A stretch of DNA of 64,000 nt, taken from positions 6,080,001 through 6,144,000 of the forward strand of contig CM024186.1 in NCBI GenBank assembly GCA_013433145.1, given 5' to 3'. Positions within the stretch are counted from its first letter, which is position 1. Every line of letters starts with the position of its first letter. The position numbers were made by a program, and so were the translations under genes. Shown in pieces: positions 12,501-29,500 of this stretch. Under the pieces are notes generated by a model. That model was given only the letters and a program-made list of their open reading frames with translations. It ran no database searches and was not told the DNA's origin. This stretch comes from Ascaris suum (taxonomy: Eukaryota > Nematoda > Chromadorea > Rhabditida > Ascarididae).

Positions 12501-14776
12501 GTTATTCACATATTTTCATTTAATGAAAATCGATGCATTTAATTTTTCTAATCAGAGTATTTTTATAAGTTTCCGATGTACATTTCAATGAATTTTCGGT
12601 GATATTAATATAAATATTAGAGTAGATATCAAGTATTAATATAAACTATTGCAGTTTATCGTTTTCCATTTGTTGTTGGCTTTGGACAAGATTTAATAGA
12701 AATAAGGCTTGCGGTCAATGGCAACCTTCTATGTTCGATGTATATGCCAGCAGTCAAAGTTTTATCCTCTAAGGTATCATTTTTCTTTTATTTTGAATTT
12801 CAAAAAAATTTGCATAAACGATTTATTAGAATTTAATGAATGCTTTGATGGTGCACAAGTTTTTGGAGATTTTTTTTTTTTGAAGTGTTAAAAAAATATT
12901 TTTTTGATTATTCTTTTGATAATTATTCGCAAAGGTGATACAACGATAAGAGAGTGTTTAATTTTCTAAAAAGCACATGTATAATGCCAATAGTTGGCGC
13001 AAATTGCGCTTTTTATCATTTCAAAATTAGACGATTTGTAAATAATTGTTAAAGAATTATATATTGCTAAAGGGGATAGATGGATATTTGTAGTTGAAAT
13101 ACTCTTCAAGTTGAAATCACTCAAAAAATTCAATTGATTTTCCAAAATGATCTGCTTGAATCATATATTTTGATCGCATATTTCCATTTTCGTTTTCATA
13201 ACTTTCATATAATAAATCGATCATCAACTTAAGGAGGATATTGTATTCGCCGTCGATCATCCAATAAGTCTCAATGGAAATACATCCACACCAGGTAGTT
13301 GCACTCAAACAAATCACGGCAACATTGCAAAAGCACATCGTTCATCATTCATAAGGAGAGAAAATAGGGAAACCTCCACATCTACAACCAAACGGTATGT
13401 GATCATTTCCGAATATTGTTTTTGATTTTCAAACAAATAGATTTTTGTCGTAAATTTTGAACTCTTCCTGTTGGATTAGTTTGAATGGCTATTAGTTTGT
13501 GATGAAGAATACGCGTCATCACGATTCGTGTGTTTTATGATATTAGTTATGGTCGCATATCTTTTAGACGCCTACCCTTGCCTCTCAATTTAGCAGCTAA
13601 CATTTAATTAATATATATTTGATTGCTATATCAGATGAGTTTTACGAATCTATTTTATTTGTTTCCATGCCATGTGGGAATCGAGTGAAGCTTAGCGTTG
13701 ATTTCGATTGGCTAACTTTATCCCTCTTTTGGATCGGGAAAAATTACATATTTCAGGGTTTCGTCGAAAACGATTACCCTCATTATCTGAGAAGAACTAG
13801 AGGTTAAAATTGCTAACCTGTCCAGGTTTTTGCTAATCAATGTTGATTTCGAAAGAATACGACGTATTTTGCATATTTATGCATATAAATATGGCGGTAA
13901 AAAATGTTGAATAGAATGGGTATTGAGGGGATATTTTAATATTTTTCTGTACGTCGAAAATACGTTGAATTCCATTTATGATACTCGTAGAAATTGTTGA
14001 AAAACTGAGTTGAAATGGAATGAGCAAAATCTCTCCACAAATCTCTATAAGCTTTTAGAGATTTTAATTCATAGTCATGTTATCACTAAGGCAATCATTT
14101 TAGATTTTTTTTTCAAGTAGAAAGTAATTTTTCATCATTTTCGATGAAATATTGGAATGAGGAAGTTCTTTTTTTTTAACCAACGAACAAGAGTATTAAA
14201 TTGATTTGGGGACTCTTGATCAATCTCTAGTAAAATCGAATAATTTCACGAAAAAAATTACGATACTTTTTTATGAAAACTTTGAAAATAATCGAATATC
14301 CGTAGAAAAAAATTTTCTGATAAGATTTTCATTTTCAGCATATAAAAATGACAGTTAATTTATATCGTTCTTATAGCATTTCTAAAATGAACTAACTTTT
14401 TTAAGTATATTTCAAATAGAGTCGAATAAATAGAGTATTTTTCTTTATGAGGAGAATTTTCAATGATTGTACAATTCTTCTATCTAGATGGGATGTCTAT
14501 CGTATCAGTGCAGCTGCATTACAAATGAATGAAAGCAAAGAATGCAAAGAAAACACATTGGCCGAATTAACTCCACAATTGCTCCGCAATGTGGCACACA
14601 ATACGGAACGGAGGCAAACCTTTACAAGGGAATCGAATTCACAAAAGCAACGCAGTGGATCGAGTGCTCCAGAAGGTGATTTCCATTCGGCTCGATTCAC
14701 CGATCATTCCGCACCAAACACTCCACTTATGAATATTTTGATTGATCCATTTTCCGATAATGACCTCCTATTATAG
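567..14776 (+). CDS. GARNL3: GARNL3-type RapGAP/CNH-domain protein, 5'-truncated, 13 exons visible
   Basis: Predicted GTPase-activating protein of the Rap family with a C-terminal citron-like (CNH) region. Exons: 567-665, 2205-2308, 3804-3915, 4941-5093, 5658-5773, 6138-6311, 6628-6844, 7316-7429, 7838-7992, 10308-10530, 11602-11685, 12655-12773, 14488-14776 (TAG). Exons 1-5 give the RapGAP core: SYRGGLDTT, then [20 protein letters not shown], then [13 protein letters not shown] (the Asn of HVGND is the catalytic 'asparagine thumb' of RapGAPs), then [15 protein letters not shown], then FGPALPRP and [15 protein letters not shown]. Exons 7-12 resemble GARNL3's CNH part ([53 protein letters not shown]). 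The tail after DVYRISAAA is hydrophilic. Phases agree at every junction except 12773/14488, where frame is kept only by another acceptor (14419/14420, phase 0, adding about 20 residues), a micro-exon, or a one-base error. Possible AATAAA signals lie at 15109 and 15235. The family call rests on residue order across 12 exons. Confidence 0.9.
666..2204 (+). other. GARNL3 intron, pyrimidine-rich
   Basis: Phase-1 intron (gtaatt...tttcag) of 1.5 kb. Bases about 1490-1880 are unusually rich in C and T with many CTCTCT runs. I see no coding block; the open frame at 1345-1635 is low-complexity and matches no RapGAP segment. Confidence 0.75.
2309..3803 (+). other. GARNL3 intron with a small hairpin
   Basis: Phase-0 intron of 1.5 kb ending in a pure T tract followed by cag. 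It contains a perfect 7-bp stem (ACTTGCC at 3352-3358 with GGCAAGT at 3364-3370, 5-base loop) beside a GC-rich patch at 3361-3415. No other gene-like signal. Confidence 0.75.
7993..10307 (+). other. GARNL3 long intron
   Basis: A phase-0 intron of 2.3 kb between the exons ending ...NNFTQLK and starting NISLCDEV. It carries a short tandem duplication at 8096-8150. The patch at 9420-9510 is richer in GC and open on the minus strand (9306-9512), but it has no recognisable motif and I do not call it a gene. Confidence 0.75.
8096..8150 (+). repeat. Two-copy 28-bp tandem repeat
   Basis: Two adjacent copies start at 8096 and 8124 and share the core TTAGACTTTC, then RTACYAAA with two differences. The following bases form an AT-rich inverted repeat around CTTTAATTAAAG. 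It sits in a GARNL3 intron and looks like a local duplication. Confidence 0.55.
10531..14487 (+). other. 3' introns of GARNL3
   Basis: Three introns (10531-11601, 11686-12654, 12774-14487) surround the small exons at 11602-11685 and 12655-12773. Bases 11287-11420 are a degenerate roughly 10-bp-period repeat of the CATTCCAATT type. A pure G17 tract lies at 11909-11925, with a C-rich patch at 12178-12236. The last intron holds a weak open frame at 13619-13807 unlike any GARNL3 segment, and the unresolved junction described under findings. Confidence 0.7.
11909..11925 (+). repeat. G17 homopolymer tract
   Basis: Seventeen consecutive G on the + strand inside a GARNL3 intron, with more G-rich sequence to 11960. 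One of a series of pure G/C tracts in this window. Confidence 0.95.
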
Positions 14777-16883
14777 CATGTTTAAATTCACTAATTAATC
14801 ATTATTGTGATTATTTATAATGTATTATTTGAGCCAGAATCCTAATATTCATTGCTTATTTATTGCAAAAAATAACTAAACGAGTCTGGAGAGTCGGGTT
14901 TACTATTTGCTTTTGCACAACTAAATTCGCATTTTTCGTTTAACCCAATTCGAAAGAAGCGTTTCATAGATTGTTTGCAAAAAGTTACTCAAGAAAGGTG
15001 ACGGGGAAATTCAATGCAAACCAGTTGTTTGCAACATTGAAATAAGATTAATGCAATGGCAGCGAGTAAGTTTAAGCTTGATTCAGCTCATAGAAAGCAG
15101 AAATATTGAATAAAATAGGAATATATTTGAATTATTTCCGGCTAATTGATTGGTTGATTTTGATGGACAAGAAGATTATTCAAGCATACTTAACATTTCC
15201 CAATAGGTGATAAATAATGTTTTAGTTTAATCTGAATAAAATTGCGGGGAATTTTAATATTGTAATGGAAGAGGAATTAAAATTTCATTGAATAAGAGGA
15301 AATTTATTATAGTCATATTAAAAAAAAATTTTTTTTCATTCATTTGAAAAATGCGATTTACGTTTAATAATTCTGAAATAGATGAAAAATTGTTATTCGC
15401 TTATAATGCAAACAATCACACTTGTTAAATTCTTTCTACAATTATATTCAACAGATTACAACATTAAATTAATAAGTAATAAATATTGAGCATTCATAAA
15501 AGTAGCATGAATATGATATGGATGTATGATTATCCCAGTGCTTGTATTTTGAAGAATTACGGTATTCGTGGGCATCAAGTGCTATTCATTTGTATTGTGC
15601 AATATGAAGGCATCGGATATTTCAGCTATATTTGCTAACAATCTGGGTAAGGGTACTTATAACGTCGATAGTCTCTAGAAAATTTGGCAGCTGAAAGGTG
15701 GAGGGTTGGGCAGAGACGGATATAGACATGACACTCTTCTACGTGAACGACGGTGAATTGCAAAGTCACGTCTGGAAAGGTAATATTTGAATCTAGGTCA
15801 TATATGGGAGAGCCTCTCCCCCTTGTCCCCCCCCCCCTCCATTATGCTCCTACTCCCTAAAATTTGTTCATTACTAATTTCATCACTAATTTTCGGGTAA
15901 CTCTTTGTAAGTTGAGCGATTTGTGCGTCATTAGCTTTTTTCTGAAGGATCCGTGATAAAAACCTGAAATTGGAGGTACTAAGTTAAAGGAAAATACTCC
16001 AAACATTGAAAAATTAAACATAGAGGAGTTGTGGCATCGCAAACAATGATGTCAAGTTTTGTGGGGTCATTCATTAGGCGACGAATATTTCATCGGCTTT
16101 TTGCAAGCTGAGAGGAAACAAAGAAGAATACGATTGAGGATACGTGCAAATTTAGGTTATCGATGGAGGGAAAGCCAGGTACAATATCGTTTATGCAAAT
16201 CACGTTATTTTTTGAAAATATATCGTTGCACAAATTCATAAATGTAAGCAGTCCTCCCGAAGTTCCGTCATACCATCTCACCTGACGATGAAGTGCCATC
16301 CCTTCGACCTTCAAATCAAAAGGCGAAGGGAGAGGACGGGGAATTCGGTCCTCGCGTTGTAAGGGAGAGAGTAAGAGGGCATTGTCCATAGTAATTCAGA
16401 CTATGTCGGTATCATTCATTTTCTAATTTCTAATATAATATTTCTGATTGTGCTTATAACATATAAACTGTTGCATATGTTGGAGTGTTCATTCCAATAA
16501 ACACAACATGCTGATTGTCTGCCGTAATACTTTTGTTGTTTGGAATATTAGTGCAAAAAGTTGTTATCGAAATCAGCATATTTCTTTTTAGGGTCTTGCA
16601 AATAGAAAATATTGCTATAATTATTAGATAATCATCATTTTATGACAAGTTTTGTCTAAACGATTACTATTTAAAGGATATCAAGTAATTAATGTCGAGA
16701 AGAGTATATGATTGGATCCTCTCAAGCTCCGAAATTAATTTCAGGAATTGAGTTCGGAATTGAATCTGAATAGCAAATTCTAGCCGGATTATAATCCTAC
16801 TTTCATCTAATCAAAGATTGATGATTTCGAGCTATCCTTGAATAAGTTTGGATAAAAATTTCGAGAATTTATTGAGAGCATAA

Positions 16884-16944
16884 CAAACTTTACGATCAAA
16901 AGACCAACTTTACTATTAAAACATCAAGTTTACTATCAAAACAG
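16884..16944 (+). repeat. Three-copy 20-21-bp tandem repeat
   Basis: Copies begin at 16884, 16905 and 16925 and share the pattern CAANTTTACTATCAAAAC with a few substitutions. The last copy is followed at once by the octamer ATTTGCAT (16951). Confidence 0.7.
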
Positions 16945-18803
16945 TAAGAAATTTGCATACTCGTTCATGGAGAGATCAAACGAAATCGCTGCTTAGTTTT
17001 ATTATTCAAGTAAGTGCGTTGGAAAACCTCAATGAATAAACATCTTGCCTTCAATTGCAATTTCATCACTCCCAATCTTGGGTAGTATCACCATAGATAT
17101 GATATTTAACACGCACACTGTTTTGGGCGTTATCCTGGATACCTGGACGCCTTCAAGTTCCTTCGTGGAATGTCCAAATGCAATGAGTTTGCAACGTTTT
17201 GTAGAAACTTCGAACTAATTCATAGAATGTGAGCATGTCGGCATTTAGTGTTCGATCTTTGGCGGTCGAACGAGTCGCGCAACACCTTTCGCGTTTTGAA
17301 GTTTCGATCGCTAGTCCTGAAATCTGAATTTTTTCGGCCTCTTCCAGCAGAATATGATATTTGGGAAACGAATCGACCCTGCGGGAACTCGCAAAGTGGA
17401 ACTGACTTTCCACTTCCAATTATAGTAGATGTTATGGCCAGGTAGAGTCGATGTTGTGGTACAAAGATTGAATTGCGAGTTTGTAATTTTAAGCGGGTAT
17501 GTCAATCTCATACGGATGTCCGAAATACAGAAATGTCGCGAAAATGTTTCGGGACAGATGGAGACTAAAGATCGGCGGTCGAACAGTAGAAAAAACGACA
17601 CCGGAAATTACATGCTTGTGTTTTGAAATACGGGAAGTAATATCGGAGTGACAAAAAGGATGAGAATTGCAGTAAATAAATCCTGCCTGAGGGAAACTTA
17701 GGTATCAAACCTTTAAGGATCAAAATAATTTTTGACATAAAACGGCGAAGTTTCATAACCAGGTAGGTAAATTCCCGGAAATATTTTCTGCAGCTTCGCT
17801 TTTTTTTTTTTTTTTTTGGTAAAGAGAAGGTATATATACGATGTTTGTGGTTCAAAATGAACCAACGAAGGCTACCGAGTGCTAATTTAAAATCGCATGA
17901 CCATAATACTGCAGCATTTCTGTGGTCTTCCTTATAACATTCTGAAATAACGTTCACCGCATTCCATGCGGTTTCATTGTTATGTGGGTATTCATTAGGT
18001 TTTTTTGAGGGATTAAAAAATGATCTGTTAGAATGGACGAAAAGTTTGAGGCAAATCTGGGTTAGAGGTGATGTTCGAAACAAAAAGTCCAATTTTTTAA
18101 ATGATAGTTGGGGTCAGATATGAATGCAGTATAACGGTGAGTTGGAGATGGAAGTCAAATCTTGAATACCAGTAGGATTGAAATGAGGCATATTCTCCTT
18201 TCGTAGGATGCAATCTTCAACGAATATTTCTAGCGTGCTTTTTCGACGAATTTTTCCTTTTTTGAGCGTCTATTTGTCTATGTGATTTTCATTGATAGAA
18301 ACAGTACTTCCAATAATAAAAATAATAGAAATATTAAGAATAAAAATAATAGTATAAGACATATTTTAATGCGCTATGAAATTCTCCGAAGTCTTTTATG
18401 TATTGCTCGCTTAGAGTAAAAGCATTTGCCATTAATATTAGTTACATAAGACTTGAAGCATTGATAAACTTACTTCCGGTCGCCACGTTCGTAATATTAT
18501 GCAAATTGAATGGATTTTTGTTTGAGAGTGAACGTCGACAGCGACATTTGCGCCACCTTATCGTATACTATAAATCCTACTCTCTTGAAATTTTACAACT
18601 CATATGAAAAAGTTGTAGTATTTTTTCCTAATGTCACATTTGATAACCATATATAGAACTTGACTCGTTGAAGTAACCTGAAGGTTCTCAAAGGTCACTC
18701 TCAACGCCGCCAATGGAAGCACTTCCAGTACCGTTGCATTTTTTTGCCACTCCCTGTCGCCTTGAGCCGTCGTGATCTTTGCTCTCAAAATATCCCAAGG
18801 TTA

Positions 18804-18815
18804 CCCCCCCCCCCC
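18804..18815 (+). repeat. C12 homopolymer tract
   Basis: Twelve consecutive C on the + strand in the GARNL3-NTMT1 intergenic region, about 260 bp before the G18 tract at 19075-19092. The two tracts have opposite strand polarity. Confidence 0.9.
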
Positions 18816-19074
18816 TTCTGTTTCATCCCGATTCGATCATACTCGCTGCAGACTAATCTGGAGAAAATCATCCCCAAAAATCCGTCGATGATGTTCCCTA
18901 GTAACCCGCCAATCATACTTCAGCTTGCAGTAATTTTGCAGTTCGTTATGGTTTCTATAAAAGATGTTTTCTCATCCTTGCGGCCTGTCTACCTGAATGC
19001 AGCAAAGTCCAACCTGGCCTACTACTGCATATTTCTTCAACTCGAACCCACACCGAAATCAGCCAACTGTTGTC

Positions 19075-19092
19075 GGGGGGGGGGGGGGGGGG
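19075..19092 (+). repeat. G18 homopolymer tract
   Basis: Eighteen consecutive G on the + strand, about 950 bp before the NTMT1 start. This is long enough to be G-quadruplex-prone. Confidence 0.95.
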
Positions 19093-19442
19093 AAAGGGAA
19101 ATTCAGTTTTCGAGAACCTTATTCTGCCATTAGGCTTTTTCTTTTGGAACGGCTTATGTAAGCTAATCTGCAATCAATGTTATTGCTGTAAAATATTTCA
19201 AGTTTATTTTTCCTACCCTATAGAAAAAATTCATTAATCAATTTTGTCATGTTTCACCTCAAACACCCAAAAAACGAGTATTCTCGCCGATCAAGATAAA
19301 AACATAGATCAACAAACGCGACATGTTGCATCCACTTGTTGCGTTACTTTATCGGCAACATTGTATGGAGTATTTAAGCGATGGTTATAGGAGATATATT
19401 TGAAGGTATGATATTGTTTAAAAGGCATACATCAAGGTGTAC

Positions 19443-19487
19443 GTCGTTCGTACAACGACACATGCAAATTACCGAACTTTGCATGTG
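19443..19487 (+). promoter_or_regulatory. Two adjacent hairpins with an octamer upstream of NTMT1
   Basis: GTCGTT (19443-19448) pairs with AACGAC (19454-19459). Next to it CACATGCAAA (19459-19468) pairs perfectly with TTTGCATGTG (19478-19487) across a 9-base loop. The second stem contains the POU-type octamer ATGCAAAT (19462-19469), and another copy lies at 19507-19514. This is about 560 bp upstream of the NTMT1-type start codon. The structure is seen directly; a regulatory role is inference, as octamers are common throughout this window. Confidence 0.35.
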
Positions 19488-20048
19488 AAAAATTCGAATT
19501 AACGCTATGCAAATGAGTTTCCCATATTTGGATATGTTTTCCACGTAATTTTCATTTCTACTTCTTGATTTTCTAATTTTAATCAATAAAAATCAAATAT
19601 TCTCTCCCCACCTTCTGTTCTCTTCCCTTTCCCCATCCCTGTCAAGAAATGAACAATAAATTGGCCGCATTGAAGCAATTTTTTGAATGTTGTCTTAGCC
19701 AAACTACGAAACGCAAAGTTCAGTCCCTGTAGAAGTAAAGAGGCTATGCGAACGGTGTGAATCGTCGAAATTCCCGACTAAAGTTGAGGTTGTGTTCAAT
19801 AATTCATTAACGTTTCGTATTGCATAACACAACGTTGCATAAAGGTATTCGCTTCGCATTTGCCAATCGGCACTTCGGCTGTTGAACATTGTTGGACAGT
19901 GACCGTGGTGGATCCTAAAGAGGAGTCGATGGAAATTGTCGGTTAAGTTGCTCGTAGTTGGTTGATGTTGATAAGGAGTGCAAGTTTATATTTGATAGCT
20001 CATCGTCTACGTTGGCCAATATCTGCATTCTACCTCAAGAAGAGTACC

Positions 20049-24862
<4,814 letters not shown>

Positions 24863-25139
24863 TTTACCTGTAGTTATATAGTGTTTTTAATTTGGTTTTT
24901 AAATGTTTGGTCACGAAGGTTTGTATGTGGATTTTGCAGAATTGTAGTTTTTTTATTTGTATCGTCTTGGAATGTAGAGGAAAAGAAAAGATCAGGAAAT
25001 GGAGGAACATGGTAGAAGTCTTTTTCTTGCTATAGAACTCTAAACGATGGCTGTTCGGAAATGTAAAGCGCCCGGGTTTGGGCTTTTTTGCATCCATAGT
25101 GGTTTTTATAGCCGATGAGCTGTGTCTTTCATCAGTGCG

Positions 25140-25165
25140 TTTTTTTTTTTTTTTTTTTTTTTTTT
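25140..25165 (+). repeat. T26 homopolymer tract
   Basis: Twenty-six consecutive T about 280 bp after the NTMT1 stop codon, in its probable 3' UTR. Confidence 0.9.
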
Positions 25166-25408
25166 GTAATCGTTACAAATGAAAATCGGGAAGAACGGAA
25201 ATCGACACATTGGAATGATTGAGTTGATTAGATATAAAGGAGAATGTCATCAATAGTTTCCTCTCTTTTGACGTTTCTTCGCATCGAATGTGTTTGTTGT
25301 ATGATTGTGTTGTAACTTTTTTTTGAAGATTTTTTTCTGTATGTAAAGAATGTCTATTGTAATATGTGGAATAGTATTGCTCGTTTATTTAGTTGGTATT
25401 GAATGTGG

Positions 25409-25414
25409 AATAAA
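25409..25414 (+). terminator. Probable polyadenylation signal of NTMT1
   Basis: AATAAA 547 bp past the stop codon, on the coding strand and before the next gene. Confidence 0.5.
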
Positions 25415-26179
25415 CTGAATTCTCAACGAATATCTTCTGAGCTGAATGGTTTTCCACCACACACCTTGTAGGTGGGTACATCTTTAATTTATGTTTTCTT
25501 TCTCTTGTATTTTCCATCTGTAATAAGATTGGGGATTGAGAAGTTAAAATTGTAAGGAATGCACCTGAGGGAGCAGGTTTTCTGGACGATGTCTCATTTT
25601 TGCTAGTTTTCTGCCACTTACTTCACGTTATCCGGCAGTTAGTGTGATTACCATCCAAGAGGGGATATGGATATCTATGTATTCATCTTTACAACACGCT
25701 AGTTGTTTTTTTTAGAAGTGGACTTCGGTAATGATTGTGGGAGGTAAATGATTAAATGTTGCTAAGGGTTGGTATTTAATTTAAAATTAAAGTCTTTGCT
25801 ATTTGCAGAATATTTAAGGGAAGCTTCATTTGTTAGCTTTGCCTTTCGCCTTATCGATTTGAGGGTAAGGGAGGGTGTTTATGGGTGTAACATGTGATCC
25901 TGTAGCCACTTCTCTTCGTCAACTCTCAGGTATTGTAATGTTGCATCACTATTAGTCAGTGAAAAGGGGTATTTAATCACCACTGCATACAGGTGGTGCG
26001 AACCACAGAAACAAGAATGAGAGTATATGCGGTTGTAGCTGCCGTTACGGCAGAGGGAGAGGTGGAAAGAGGTTTCTCGAAGAGGCAATAAATGAAATGG
26101 GCGGGAGATATGGGTTGGTAATGGACCATGATTCTGAGCAACCAGCCAGCGAATTAAAAGCAGTTCACTCATCCTCTTT

Positions 26180-26196
26180 CCCCCCCCCCCCCCCCC
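26180..26196 (+). repeat. C17 homopolymer tract
   Basis: Seventeen consecutive C on the + strand in the NTMT1-RABL6 gap, about 340 bp before the RABL6 start codon. Confidence 0.95.
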
Positions 26197-26520
26197 TCCC
26201 TCCATCCCTCACTAATGATGCATAATTTTTAATATTTCATTTATTCTTGAAAAGCTTTCACGTCTGTTACGCCATGATGTCCCATTAACTTTTAATTAGC
26301 AACCATAGCCCATTACCTTTAAAGTTTGATTATCATCACCTGCCACTTGGCTGTCAATTAATGACCAGTCGATTCGGCAGGGGAACTGGAGTCTGCCAGT
26401 CGAGCTTTAGAAGGTATCTGAATGATGTGATGAATTGCGCAGTTTATTTCTCTAAGGGATTTGCAAATTGCAAAGTTTTTCTTGAAGCTTTCTTTCCTTA
26501 CGCGCTTCCGCTCACCTTCT

Positions 26521-26539
26521 TGTTGTTTTATAGGGTAAA
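26521..26539 (+). promoter_or_regulatory. Acceptor-like site just before the RABL6 start (possible trans-splice site)
   Basis: tgttgttttatag ends at 26533, only six bases before the ATG at 26540. In nematodes such a site next to a start codon is typical of spliced-leader addition. It could equally be the 3' end of a 5' UTR intron. Confidence 0.45.
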
Positions 26540-29500
26540 ATGATTTTGGCACTGAAGAAGAAATTTGGTGCTACGGATGGACAGAATGCAACTGGTAGTG
26601 GTGCACATAATCGAATGCCTGCCGGTGTGGTCGCTCTTGATCATGATCTTCAAAGAAAATACGCTAAGGGAGTACAGTATAACAGTAAGTAATCTGCATT
26701 GCTTATATCTCGTCTAGAATGGTTTGGTTGACAGATAATTAAATTAAACGAAATATTTTTATTTCCGCTTAAAATTGAGTCAATATGAAAATTGGCTTTT
26801 TTTTCCTGTAAATTTGCGTTTACGCGTTTTGCTTTTGATCACATCGAGATCGATATGCAAATTTTTGCTTAGCGGGATCTTTATAGATTTTACGGAACAT
26901 GAGTTGTGGTCTATGATTTCGATTCACGCTCGACTACGGAAGTTTTTGCGTGCTTGCTTTTATTTTGCTTGCCGTGAAAACGCTACCTCAGCTATCTAGC
27001 CGTTGCTGAATGAGAAAGTTTTTTTTAATCTAGCCGCGAAGAAATTGAGAAAAAGTTTCTCAGGTATTGGTCTTTCAAGTAGTGCAGCATTGATCCACAG
27101 CTGTTAAGTTCTCTCGATCGTTGCTTTTTGAAGAAACCACAGTGAAGATTTGTAAGCTGAGGGATGAAGTAATAGATCCGGCTCCCTGCGAAAAAATGGA
27201 AATAACGGTCTACTTGTAGATGAAATTTCGACTATGATTATTGGTTTGTTTCTAGTGTTTATAAAACTTCACCAATGAAGACGACGAAGAAAATATTCTT
27301 GAAAACTGACTAGTTCAAAAGTGTTATTTATGAAGTCTTAGAGGTGTAGATGAATTTTCGAGGAGAAAGTCCTCTTATTTTGATATGCCAATAAGAAATG
27401 TCGCAGATTTAGCGCTTTATATTTGACGAAAAAATGAATTGTTTAAAGAGCGTGAAGGAAGGGGAAGAAAAGAAGAGCTGTTGCTCGAAGAGTTCAACGA
27501 CATTCAGCTTTTTGGTTCGGTTCTATTCATTGATCATTGGAGTCGTCGGAGTCGCATACGGAGTTGGGGAGTTATTTGTCTTAACGATGAGAGGAGATAT
27601 CCAGGCAGCTTTGTTGGAATCGATACCTTGTCACTTATGTTTTATACCTGGTTTGTTTGCAGTGAAAATAGTTATACGTGGCGATCGAAGTGTCGGTAAA
27701 ACATGCTTACTGCGACGTTTACAAGGATTTCCATTCACGGAGGATTATATCCCTACCGAAGAAATACAGGTTCGTTTCGTTTAAAATACGCTTGACCAGT
27801 ACCTTTTCAAGCAACTTTTTATTGGGTAAAGTTCGTTTTGTTTGTTTTTGGGTAAAATGAAATATTAAAAAATAGTGAACATGAAATCTTTTTTCAAAAC
27901 ATTTCAAATTTAAAAGGATTTTCGATCACTGCCAAAAGAATAAAAGAAAACATTTCATCGTATTTATGTTACACATATATTTGCGGAGATCCTGCCAAGT
28001 GGAAAAATATGGGCATGCTGCCGGTCAGGTAATGACGAGCAAGGGGAGTGAGGAAGCCGACTTTGCCTTAGTCCTACCCTTGTCATGGTAACGGTCAATA
28101 TGAAGTTTCCGGAAAGATGTGGATGGAGGTTAGTGGAGAATCCTCCCTCTCAGTAAGCCCACTCTGCCGTTCAATGAACTTCTACCTAAGGCAGACAGCA
28201 AACTCAGAGAAAGAGTTATATTTGTTTTCGTAAAATAGTGTGTAGATATACTTTTTTTTCCAACTGGTAAAAAGTTTGAGGTCGAAAATAAACCTGGTTC
28301 CTCTCTTTGCAGAGTCTGTCAAAATGGGACTCGATTCGGGATTATGCTATATAGTTTTAATTTTTTGTGTATTTAAAGGTGGCGACAATTCAGTGGAATT
28401 ACCGTGCAACGGACGACATCGTAAAGGTGGATGTTTGGGATGTTGTTGATCAAAGTCGCAAAAAGAGAATAAAGGTTGAAGGGCTTAAACTCACTAATGT
28501 TGATGCTGAGGTTAATTTCCTATGTTTTTTTCTTTATTTTATGTAATTTTTATTTATTTTTTATCTGTCTTTTGTTTTTTCTCGGCCACTTTCTAGGATT
28601 AATTTCTGAGCGTCAGGCTGGATCGTCTTTCTGGAAGCAGGCAGTATTGTTTTCTGCTGATCTTCCAAAGATCTTTCATGCTTACCTTTCTAAGATCGGA
28701 ATTTGCCGGCTTATTTGGCAACTAAATGGACGACTGATCAGGTGATGCGCTAAGTTCTTGGTCTCTTTTTTGTTTCCGCCTCGTTTCGTCCCCCAGTAAC
28801 GCCTTATTCCCTGATTATGCAAAAATTCTCGAAAAAGCCTTCATCAGTATATTAGCTGCTCATATCACCGCGTAATCAAAGAAGTGGGATAGCAGTTGAT
28901 TATATTGATGCCTGTGATAATGTTTAATGAGGTGATCTGTAAGTAATGGCGTAGGTAAATTTTTGGGGGTAAACTTAATCATTAGGTGTAAAGATTAAGG
29001 AGTTGGCATGTGAAAGGTGCACTGAATAAATGTGTTAAAGGGGTTATTTGACTTTGCAGTTTGAGGATGCGGCTTGCGATGCACGTTTTGTTGATGTATA
29101 TAAGGGCACTCATGGGGTTATATTAATGTTCGACATCACAAAGAGTTGGTTAGTTGGTTGAATAGAATTTGTTTTTAAGTATTTCAAATATTTTTTGAAG
29201 CGAATATCCAGTTACCGGTTTTTATTTATGCAGAAATGGTAAGATATTTTGTAACCCCATTGATAAGCCTTTAAATTGAATCGTCACTAAGTCTTATAAA
29301 AAGGGTCTTGCGATGTAGAGTTCTTTGGAAATTGTTGATTTATATGCTCAGTGAATATTTAGTACAGCAAATTAAATGAGGTGAGGCCTTATGAATTGGC
29401 AGTTCTTAATATGCCTTTTTACTGTTGAGGAATAAGAATCTCTCTTGTCTTCTTGCAGTTCCCTCGTATTCTCGCAGTCGCCTTGCATGTGTGGTATATT

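Larger units (their letters stand above)
14777..20048. other. Intergenic region between the GARNL3- and NTMT1-type genes
   Basis: About 5.3 kb without a convincing gene. It holds candidate polyadenylation signals for the upstream gene (15109, 15235), a three-copy tandem repeat (16884-16944), C/G tracts at 15826-15838, 18804-18815 and 19075-19092, and two adjacent hairpins with POU-type octamers (19443-19514). A minus-strand open frame at 17565-18092 runs through a long T tract that encodes Lys and Pro-Lys runs. It has no family signature, so I leave it out. Confidence 0.6.
24863..26539. other. Intergenic region between the NTMT1- and RABL6-type genes
   Basis: 1.7 kb, the shortest gap between genes here. 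It contains the NTMT1 3' UTR with AATAAA at 25409-25414, a T26 tract (25140-25165) and a C17 tract (26180-26196). No coding signal. The T-rich acceptor ending at 26533 marks the start of the next transcript's coding exon. Confidence 0.65.

Noticed and set aside
13619..13807. Open frame ([15 protein letters not shown]...) in the last GARNL3 intron as a missing exon
   Set aside because: It does not resemble the GARNL3 segment expected there and no phase-compatible splice pair was found.
17565..18092. 175-codon minus-strand open frame, the longest unexplained one in its region
   Set aside because: It reads through a long T tract as a Lys run, lacks any domain, and no splice or start context supports it.
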